DNA of 5,712 nt from Phycisphaerae bacterium (lineage in GTDB: Bacteria > Planctomycetota > Phycisphaerae > Phycisphaerales > SM1A02): the NCBI GenBank assembly GCA_002690755.1, contig NZFT01000103.1:33544-39255 (forward strand). Direction: 5' to 3'. Shown here in pieces: positions 1 to 5,385 of the stretch (position 1 is the first letter of the stretch; every line of letters begins with the position of its first letter). The translations under genes were made by a program, and so were the position numbers. Under the pieces are notes generated by a model. The model was not told the DNA's origin, made no database searches, and worked only from the letters and a program-made list of their open reading frames with translations.

Positions 1-2
1 TC

Positions 3-1562
3 GTGACCGACGCCCCGCCACCGAATCCCGAACCGTTGCTCGTGATGCGCGGCGTCCGCAAGCGGTTCGGCGGCGTCGAGGCCCTGCGCGGGGTGTCGCT
101 GGACGTCGCGGCCGGCGAGGTGCACGCCCTGGTGGGTGAGAACGGTGCCGGCAAGAGCACGCTGATGAAGGTCCTGTCCGGAATCGAGAAGCCGGATGCG
201 GGTGAGATGAGCCTTGCGGGCCGATGGTGGCGACCGACCGGTCCGGTCGATGCGCGACGGGGCGGCATCGCGATGATTCATCAGGAACTGGCGCTGGCGC
301 CCCATCTCTCGGTCGCCGAGAACATCGCGCTCGGCGTCGAGGTCCCCCGCGTGCCGTGGCTCGGTCGCCTCTCCCCGTCGGATCGGCGGTCGATGCTGGC
401 GACGGCGAAGCACGTGCTGGAACGGCTCGGACACGGTGACCTCGATCCCGCGCGACGGACAGGGGACCTGCCGGCCGCGATGCGACAACTGGTCGAGATC
501 GGTCGGGCCCTCGCCACCGACGCTTCGGTGATGGTCATGGACGAGCCCACGAGTTCACTGGGACGTCGGGATGCTGATCGTCTTCTGGAGATCGTGGGTC
601 GACTGCGTGACGAGGGCATCGCCATCGTGTACATCAGTCACTTCCTCGAGGAGATTCGACGGGTCGCCGACCGATTCACGGTGATTCGAGACGGCTCGAC
701 GGTCACCGCCGGTCGCATGGCCGAGGCGCCCGACGAGCGGCTCGTGGAGCACATGATCGGTCGACCGCTCGATGCGGTCTTTCCGCCGGGAGATCGTGAC
801 GTCGGCGAGGTTCGGCTGGAGGCGCGATCGGTGGCCGGGCATGACCTTCCGGTGGAGGCTTCGATCGATGTCCGGAGCGGCGAGATCATCGGGATCGCGG
901 GGCTGGTCGGTGCCGGTCGAACCGAGTTTCTTCGGTGTCTCGCCGGACTCGATCCGACGCTTCGCGGCGACGTGTCGATCAACGGGCGGAGGATTCGCGC
1001 CGGCACGTCGATTCGCGGGCGGATGCGGGCCGGTCTTGGTGTTCTCAGCGAGGATCGAAAGGGCGAAGGACTCGCGCTGACGATGTCGGTCGGCGAGAAT
1101 CTGCTTCTCCCCCGCCTGGGCCCCGTCAGCACGGGGGGCGTGCTTTCCCCTCGACGCATGGACTCGACCGCAGGTCGCTGGCTCGCCCGCCTCGCGGTCC
1201 GTGCGGGCGGATCGAGGATTCCGGTCGAGACGCTTTCAGGTGGCAATCAGCAGAAGATCGCGATCGCCCGGCTGCTCCATCAGGACGCGGACGTGCTCCT
1301 GCTCGACGAGCCGACCCGGGGAATCGACATCGGGAGCAAGGTCCAGGTCTATGCGCTGCTCGACGAACTCGCCCGGGCGGGCCGTGCGATCGTCATGACC
1401 AGCGGGCATCTTCCCGAGCTTCTCGGGGTCTGCGACCGGATCGCGGTGATGCACCGCGGTGTGCTCGGCCCGGCCCGCCCCGTCGCGGCCTGCACCGAAT
1501 CGTCCTTGATGCGCGAAGCGGTCCTCGGTCCGAACGAATCCGGCGAAGGGGAGGCGGCATGA
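3..1562 (+). CDS. Sugar-type ABC importer ATP-binding protein (RbsA/MglA/XylG-like, two NBDs)
   Basis: This is the cytoplasmic ATPase of a CUT2-type importer; at 519 aa it has the usual RbsA/MglA length, with two nucleotide-binding domains in one chain. NBD1: Walker A GENGAGKS at residues 45-52, Q-loop HQE at 93-95, a weak signature LPAAMRQ at 157-163, Walker B ending in D180-E181, and switch His213. NBD2: the family's typical degenerate Walker A, GLVGAGRTE, at 300-308, canonical signature LSGGNQQ at 411-417, and Walker B ending in D435-E436. The switch-His position reads SGHL (467-470), consistent with a non-canonical second site. The GTG start at 3 forms a GTGA overlap with a TGA at 4-6 in another frame, as expected for coupling to an upstream gene outside the window. 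The gene's own TGA overlaps the permease ATG. The substrate cannot be read from the ATPase; ribose, xylose, galactose, another pentose or a polyol are all possible. Confidence 0.95.
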   Translation: MTDAPPPNPEPLLVMRGVRKRFGGVEALRGVSLDVAAGEVHALVGENGAGKSTLMKVLSGIEKPDAGEMSLAGRWWRPTGPVDARRGGIAMIHQELALAPHLSVAENIALGVEVPRVPWLGRLSPSDRRSMLATAKHVLERLGHGDLDPARRTGDLPAAMRQLVEIGRALATDASVMVMDEPTSSLGRRDADRLLEIVGRLRDEGIAIVYISHFLEEIRRVADRFTVIRDGSTVTAGRMAEAPDERLVEHMIGRPLDAVFPPGDRDVGEVRLEARSVAGHDLPVEASIDVRSGEIIGIAGLVGAGRTEFLRCLAGLDPTLRGDVSINGRRIRAGTSIRGRMRAGLGVLSEDRKGEGLALTMSVGENLLLPRLGPVSTGGVLSPRRMDSTAGRWLARLAVRAGGSRIPVETLSGGNQQKIAIARLLHQDADVLLLDEPTRGIDIGSKVQVYALLDELARAGRAIVMTSGHLPELLGVCDRIAVMHRGVLGPARPVAACTESSLMREAVLGPNESGEGEAA

Positions 1563-2563
1563 ACATCGAGGCGACGCCCGACGTGGAACCGATGAAACCG
1601 GGTTGGATCGGTCGGGTCGGCCGACTCGCCGCCCCGTTCATCGGGCTCTTCCTGGTGATCGGGATCTTCACCGCGGTCGAACCCCAGGCGTTCGCGTCGG
1701 TGCGGAACGCCCAGACCATCGCGGTTCAGACGGTGGTGGTCGGCATCGGTGCGATCGGCATGTGCTTCGTGATCGTCTCGGGTGGGATCGATCTCTCGAT
1801 CGGCTCCGTGATCGCACTGGCGAGCGTGACCGGCGCCCTGACGCTCGATGCCGGTCATGCGCCGACTTCGGCGCTCCTGGTGGCGGCGGGAACCGGCATG
1901 GCGTGTGGTCTGCTCAACGGCGGACTGGTGACCGCGCTTCGGATTCCACCCTTCATCGTGACCCTCGGCATGCTCGGCATCGCGCGGGGGCTCGCGAAGC
2001 TGCTCGCGGGCAACCAACGAATTGCGCCGCCGCCGGAATCGGTGGGCTGGCTGGAAGGATTCGTCGACAAGACGCCCGAACCGACCTGGTTGCTGACGGC
2101 GCCGGCGGCCTGGTGTCTGCTGGTGATCGCGGTCATCGCCGGCCTGGTGCTTCGTCGGACCCCGTTCGGCGTGCACGTCGTCGCGATCGGATCGAGTGAA
2201 TCGACCGCAAGGCTCTGTGGCGTGGCGGTCCGCCGCACCAAGATCATCGTCTACCTGTTGTGCGGTCTCGGGGCGGGACTCGCGGGCGCCGTCACGCTGG
2301 GCCGACTCGGGGTCGGAGATCCGACCACCGCGGTGGGTCTCGAACTCCAGATCATCGCGGCGGTGGTGATCGGGGGCGCCAGTCTCTCCGGAGGCGAAGG
2401 TGGGATTCTCGGAACGATGATCGGTGCGTTCATGCTGAGCGCGTTGAGTGCCGGATGCACGCTTGCGGGCATCGACAACTCGGTGCAGGAGATCATCATC
2501 GGGGGCATCATCGTGGCGGCGGTGACCATCGACGGCATCCGGCAGCGTCGGCACCGGGTTTGA
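1559..2563 (+). CDS. Sugar-type ABC importer permease (RbsC-like, CUT2/BPD_transp_2 family)
   Basis: This is the inner-membrane permease partner of the preceding ATPase; 334 aa is normal for RbsC-like proteins. Family motifs are clear: SGGIDLSIGS at residues 74-83, the NGG...RIPPFIVTLG block around 120-137, GSSESTARLCGV at 211-222, and the IGGASLSGGEGG block at 271-282. Hydrophobic segments lie near 24-41, 55-74, 80-98, 103-125, 131-150, 180-199, 228-248, 262-275, 284-301 and 309-326; the C-terminus is short and basic (RQRRHRV). The reading frame is open further upstream, but I chose the ATG at 1559 for three reasons: it forms an ATGA overlap with the ATPase stop, a purine-rich GGGGAGG lies at 1548-1554, and the upstream part of the frame is Arg-rich shadow sequence inside the ATPase gene. 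Translation is probably coupled. No substrate-binding protein follows, so one is expected upstream of the window or elsewhere. Confidence 0.95.
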   Translation: MNIEATPDVEPMKPGWIGRVGRLAAPFIGLFLVIGIFTAVEPQAFASVRNAQTIAVQTVVVGIGAIGMCFVIVSGGIDLSIGSVIALASVTGALTLDAGHAPTSALLVAAGTGMACGLLNGGLVTALRIPPFIVTLGMLGIARGLAKLLAGNQRIAPPPESVGWLEGFVDKTPEPTWLLTAPAAWCLLVIAVIAGLVLRRTPFGVHVVAIGSSESTARLCGVAVRRTKIIVYLLCGLGAGLAGAVTLGRLGVGDPTTAVGLELQIIAAVVIGGASLSGGEGGILGTMIGAFMLSALSAGCTLAGIDNSVQEIIIGGIIVAAVTIDGIRQRRHRV

Positions 2564-2663
2564 ATCGACCGTTCGCGGAATCAGGATCGTTCGAATGGGG
2601 TGTCCGCCTCAATCGTCGAATCCAGGCCTCCAAGGGGTACATCCCTCATCGGTCGGACGATCG
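2564..2663. other. Intergenic gap after the ABC operon, nothing firm
   Basis: This is a 100-bp spacer between the permease stop and the preferred start of the hypothetical gene. I see no convincing terminator hairpin and no clear -35/-10 pair. A purine run AAGGGG lies near 2632-2637, but no start codon follows at a suitable distance. The alternative ATG at 2595 lies inside this spacer. Confidence 0.4.
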
Positions 2664-3236
2664 ATGTCCTCTACGCTCGGAAGGCTCGACATCACGGTGG
2701 GTGATGCCGCGGTTCGATCGATGCTTCTCCGGTTGGAAATCATGTCGCGCAACAAGTCGTACGATGGCACTTCGAGTTCGAAGACACGGTCGTCCAGCGG
2801 GTCCTCCCGGAGTGACGGTGCTCACCCGGAAGGCGATTCGGGGGACGCGTTGCTTGAAGCACTGGCGAAACTCGATCGACTCACGATTCGGGCCGACGAA
2901 CTGACCACCGATGGTGCGACGAAGTCGGCGATCAACGCGTGGGGCGCCGTGGGAATGCCGGCGGTGCATCTGCTCGGTCGAGCCGACGCGGCGGTGATCG
3001 ACGCGATGCGGATCATCGCCTCGCTGATGGGAAGCCTCGAGATGCAGGACGACGCGATCCGGGTTCTCGAGAACGCTTCCGAGCGACCGGTCGACGTCGG
3101 CTGCCACCGGTCGGTACGTGGAATCGCGATCGCGGCCGAGCTGCGGTCGATTCGAAGGTCCCTGCGCACGACCGTGCTCGACGATTCGGTGCCGCGACCG
3201 GATCGTGATGGATCGTCGATCCCGCGAATCTTCTGA
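2664..3236 (+). CDS. Hypothetical protein, Ser-rich linker plus helical C-terminal half
   Basis: I do not recognise this 190-aa protein. Residues 1-30 are mixed. Residues 33-60 are a Ser/Gly/Asp-rich, probably disordered segment. Residues 61-172 look alpha-helical, with alternating Ala/Leu/Ile and charged positions (for example DALLEALAKL at 61-70 and AIRVLENASE at 131-140). The stretch at about 89-140 has some HEAT-like character (small residues, AVHLLG, then a helix), but that is only a suggestion. There is no signal peptide, no membrane segment and one Cys (147). G/C-ending codons dominate the helical half, which supports real coding. An earlier ATG at 2595 is possible, with CAGGA upstream of it. 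The 23 extra codons, however, have many A/T third positions, so I prefer the ATG at 2664, which lacks an obvious Shine-Dalgarno. The gene lies 100 bp after the permease and converges with the next gene, ending 13 bp from it. Its role is unknown. Confidence 0.7.
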   Translation: MSSTLGRLDITVGDAAVRSMLLRLEIMSRNKSYDGTSSSKTRSSSGSSRSDGAHPEGDSGDALLEALAKLDRLTIRADELTTDGATKSAINAWGAVGMPAVHLLGRADAAVIDAMRIIASLMGSLEMQDDAIRVLENASERPVDVGCHRSVRGIAIAAELRSIRRSLRTTVLDDSVPRPDRDGSSIPRIF

Positions 3237-3249
3237 TTCCCGGGTTCGT

Positions 3250-4641
3250 TCACGCGGTGGCGACGATCCGGTGACGGCGAACGCCGTTCCAGCGGATCGC
3301 GAGCCACGTGGCCTGCAACACACCGGCCACCGTGATCGCGAGGGTCGCCGCGACGCCGCCCGGGACGGTTCCGAGCCAGACGAAGACCACCAGGACCAGG
3401 CCGATCGTGGCCAGTCCGATCCCGACGCCCTCGGAGATCGGTTTCGTCTGGTGGGCGTGGACGAGCATGCCCTGCCAGTAGCTGATCAGGAAGGTGAGAA
3501 ACGGCATCGGGACCATGAGCCAGGTGGCGAGTCGCGCCATCGACATGCCGTCCTCCGGAATTCGCTCGAGGTCGACGTACCACAACTCACCCAGCGGAGT
3601 CGCCGCGACCAGCCCGACGAGGGCGGAGATGCCGAGGCCGAAGATCAGCATGAACCGTTTCAGCGCGCGAGGGCCTTCGGGATCGCCGGCGTGCCGGATC
3701 ACCACTTCGTTGAACGCCATGCCGCTCGAACGGGAGAAGAACCCCAGACCGGTGACCGCGGACCAGATCGCGAGGGAGGTGAGTGCTTCCGGCATCCGGT
3801 TCATGCCGGCGCTGCAGATCGGATACGACGCGAGGGAGAGCACGGAAGTGAGCGCGAGCGGGAAGTAGAAGCCGACCGTGGTTCCGAGATCGAGCGATCG
3901 CTCGGAAACCGCCTCCCGAAGCGGGCCTCGTTCGACTTCCAGCACGCACCATCGGGCGTAGATCGCCTCCGCCACCACGCCGGTCGAGATCGCGAAGCCC
4001 GCGACCGCCGCGGAGTGTTCGGTGCCGACCGCGAGACCGATCATCAGGGGGATCAACACCGCCACGAGCCGGATGATCGTTCCCACGCCGACCTTCCGCT
4101 GCCGGCCGTACCGGATGAGCACCCCCTGGTGGAACCGTCGTTCCGCCACGGCGATGGTGAACGGCAGCATGAACTGAAAGCCGAGTCGGGCCGGTTCGAC
4201 CACCGCTTCCGGCGTGTCCAGCAACGGAACGACCACGAGGTCGAAGAGCGGGGTGAACGCGATCAGACCGTGAACTCCGGTCAGGGCGAGCCCGAGTCTC
4301 CGCGAGAATCGTTGGAGATATCGATAGTTCTCCGGCGAGTCGCACAGCCTGGTGCTGGCGGCGAGCAGCATGATCACCGGCGCTTCGATCGCGAGGCTGA
4401 TCGGGAAGAACACGCCGCCGTACGCCGCGAGCTGCACGGTCTCGTCGGGAAGTCGTCCCATGACCGCGGTCACCAACGGCATCTCGATGCCCATCAGCAA
4501 CCAACTGGCGGCGAGCGGCCACCAGGTGGCCAGCACGAGCCCGAGCGTGAGGGCCCGGCTCGTCGAGGATGATGATGGCAGGCGTCCTGGCGGCAAACGA
4601 GGGTGCTCGAGGGTGACCGGAATCCCGCATCCTAGATCCAC
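3250..4641 (-). CDS. Polytopic membrane protein, MOP/MATE-superfamily-like transporter (possibly ANK-like)
   Basis: This is a 463-aa integral membrane protein with about 12 hydrophobic segments after an N-terminal tail of roughly 30 residues. The two halves are visibly related at an offset of 218-219 residues. WPLAASWLL near 41-49 matches FPLALTSVL near 260-268. P55, M61, R63 and P65 recur as P274, M280, R282 and P284. HQGVLIR at 171-177 matches WQGMLVH at 389-395. Two homologous six-helix lobes are the hallmark of the MOP superfamily (MATE, MurJ/Wzx-type flippases, ANK). Parts such as the QGVLI(R/K) segment after helix 5 recall eukaryotic ANKH, from memory and without a search. The substrate is unknown; drug, lipid-linked sugar, or small-anion (pyrophosphate or citrate) export are all possible. 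The assigned start is GTG at 4641 and is doubtful: there is no well-spaced Shine-Dalgarno, and codon bias changes sharply near codon 26. Later candidates are TTG at 4596 and GTG at 4536. It diverges from the dockerin gene. Confidence 0.8.
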   Translation of the reverse strand: MDLGCGIPVTLEHPRLPPGRLPSSSSTSRALTLGLVLATWWPLAASWLLMGIEMPLVTAVMGRLPDETVQLAAYGGVFFPISLAIEAPVIMLLAASTRLCDSPENYRYLQRFSRRLGLALTGVHGLIAFTPLFDLVVVPLLDTPEAVVEPARLGFQFMLPFTIAVAERRFHQGVLIRYGRQRKVGVGTIIRLVAVLIPLMIGLAVGTEHSAAVAGFAISTGVVAEAIYARWCVLEVERGPLREAVSERSLDLGTTVGFYFPLALTSVLSLASYPICSAGMNRMPEALTSLAIWSAVTGLGFFSRSSGMAFNEVVIRHAGDPEGPRALKRFMLIFGLGISALVGLVAATPLGELWYVDLERIPEDGMSMARLATWLMVPMPFLTFLISYWQGMLVHAHQTKPISEGVGIGLATIGLVLVVFVWLGTVPGGVAATLAITVAGVLQATWLAIRWNGVRRHRIVATA

Positions 4642-4677
4642 CAGCGTGGTTCGCCGCCCTCCGACGCGGGATTCCGG
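4617..4677. repeat. Perfect 12-bp inverted repeat spanning the start of the MOP-like gene
   Basis: CCGGAATCCCGC at 4617-4628 is the exact reverse complement of GCGGGATTCCGG at 4666-4677, separated by 37 nt. The assigned GTG start (4639-4641) lies in the loop. One arm is upstream of the start and the other covers roughly codons 5-9. Read as minus-strand RNA it could fold into a GC-rich stem around the start; read as DNA it could be a two-site operator. Its function is inferred only. Confidence 0.6.
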
Positions 4678-4719
4678 ACTTTCCGATGGAATCGTGTCAC
4701 AGAACGGGGGGTGGCCGCT

Positions 4720-4775
4720 ACGGGTTCCTGGTTCGACACATTCAACCTCGTCACCTGATCACGGAAGGAACCCGT
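4720..4775. repeat. Perfect 10-bp inverted repeat covering the Shine-Dalgarno of the dockerin-like gene
   Basis: ACGGGTTCCT at 4720-4729 is the exact reverse complement of AGGAACCCGT at 4766-4775, with a 36-nt loop. The right arm contains most of the Shine-Dalgarno (AAGGAA, 4765-4770) and ends two bases before the ATG at 4777. A transcript starting upstream of 4720 could hide its ribosome binding site in a stem; a transcript starting inside the loop would escape this. A small inner stem, GGTT (4730-4733) with AACC (4744-4747), is also possible. A DNA operator is the alternative. Confidence 0.6.
4763..4770 (+). promoter_or_regulatory. Shine-Dalgarno of the dockerin-like gene
   Basis: GGAAGGAA lies just upstream of the ATG at 4777, with about 6-7 nt between the AAGGA core and the start codon. 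It is the clearest ribosome binding site in the window and fixes that gene's start. It overlaps the right arm of the 10-bp inverted repeat. Confidence 0.75.
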
Positions 4776-4776
4776 C

Positions 4777-5322
4777 ATGAACACCACGACCACCAACAAG
4801 ATCGCCCTCGCCACGCTGGTCGCCCTCGCGACCGTCACCACCGCCCGAGCCGAGCACGGTTCGCGGCACGACGCGAACAGCGTTGGAACGGGTGGCACGA
4901 TCCAGGATGCGGGCCGCTACTCGCCCGGCAAGGCGACCCCTCGAAACAAGCCCACGGTGGGCACCAACCCCGATGCCGATTCCTCGATCCAGAGCTCCAA
5001 CAATGAGCGAAAGAAGGGATCGAAGGGTCGAAACTCGAATCCCCTCCCGACCGCCGGGACCCAGCAGTCGGCGAGTCAGCAAGGACCGGCATCCCGACCG
5101 ATCCTCTGCACCGATCGGTGCGGATACGTCGAACTCCCGGGGATCCTGTACGACCCGATGGACATGAATCTCGACGGTGTGGTCGACGGCACGGACTTCC
5201 TCTGGCTCTGCAAGTCGTACGGGACCGAAGAGGGTGACCTCAACGCCGACGGCATCACCGATGGTCTCGATCTGGGCCTGATGCTGGTCCGGCTCGCGAA
5301 CCAGGTCCAGATCGACGACTGA
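4777..5322 (+). CDS. Small secreted protein with C-terminal dockerin type I-like calcium-binding pair
   Basis: This 181-aa protein has a Sec-type signal peptide: MNTTTTNK, a hydrophobic Ala/Leu/Val core at about 9-22, and an ARA cleavage motif at about 23-25. Residues 26-105 are a polar low-complexity region rich in Ser, Asn, Gln, Gly and Lys, probably a disordered linker. A short Cys pair follows (C111, C115 in CTDRCGY). The C-terminus carries two EF-hand-like loops, DMNLDGVVDGTD at 129-140 and DLNADGITDGLD at 154-165. Each has acidic or Asn residues at loop positions 1, 3, 5, 9 and 12 and Gly at 6, followed by a hydrophobic helix, as in dockerin type I repeats. Such domains bind Ca2+ and, in cellulosomes, cohesins; in planctomycetes they are widespread on exported proteins and their partners are often unknown. 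No catalytic domain is present. The strong Shine-Dalgarno supports the ATG at 4777. It is transcribed divergently from the MOP-like gene and followed by a terminator hairpin. Confidence 0.85.
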   Translation: MNTTTTNKIALATLVALATVTTARAEHGSRHDANSVGTGGTIQDAGRYSPGKATPRNKPTVGTNPDADSSIQSSNNERKKGSKGRNSNPLPTAGTQQSASQQGPASRPILCTDRCGYVELPGILYDPMDMNLDGVVDGTDFLWLCKSYGTEEGDLNADGITDGLDLGLMLVRLANQVQIDD

Positions 5323-5350
5323 TTCGAAGTCCTTCCTTCTCTTCCGGTGG

Positions 5351-5378
5351 ACCCCCGCGGCGCTTGCGTCGCGGGGGT
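5351..5378 (+). terminator. GC-rich terminator hairpin with CTTG tetraloop
   Basis: ACCCCCGCG at 5351-5359 pairs exactly with CGCGGGGGT at 5370-5378. The stem continues with a G-U pair (5360/5369) and two further pairs, closing on loop CTTG (5363-5366), a known stable tetraloop when closed by G-C. The stem is followed by TTCTTGG, only a short T-rich tail. It sits between convergent genes, 28 bp after the dockerin-like stop and 7 bp before the symporter stop. It probably ends the dockerin transcript and may also act on the opposite one, though no T-run is present on that side. Confidence 0.8.
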
Positions 5379-5385
5379 TCTTGGA

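Noticed and set aside
935..1558. Upstream extension of the permease frame inside the ATPase gene
   Set aside because: It encodes Arg-rich shadow sequence. The ATGA overlap at 1559 and the purine-rich site upstream give a normal start and a normal permease length.
1349..2554. 401-codon minus-strand frame opposite the permease
   Set aside because: It is rich in Arg, His and Asp with no domain logic, and it mirrors the permease, which has unmistakable family motifs.
2566..2655. CGACCG/CGGTCG pair and near-repeat TCGTTCGAAT/TCGTCGAAT in the gap after the permease
   Set aside because: Short, GC-biased and widely spaced, with no T-tract, so not a convincing terminator or operator.
3125..3136. GCGATCGC-type palindromes, similar to the cyanobacterial HIP1 motif
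   Set aside because: GATCG/CGATC words are common throughout this GC-rich window. The other genes point to a planctomycete rather than a cyanobacterium, and I made no count against a background model.
3118..4572. Long plus-strand open frame of 484 codons opposite the MOP-like gene
   Set aside because: Its translation is dominated by Arg, Asp, Glu, His and Gly with no hydrophobic core, typical of the antisense frame of a GC3-rich gene. The minus-strand reading gives a clean membrane protein.
4670..4693. Small inverted repeat GATTCC/GGAATC in the divergent region
   Set aside because: It is only 6 bp and overlaps the stronger 12-bp repeat; expected by chance.
4733..4761. Possible promoter TTCGAC ... 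18 bp ... TGATCA upstream of the dockerin gene
   Set aside because: Both hexamers are poor matches, and the start site would leave almost no leader, so it is not supportable by eye.
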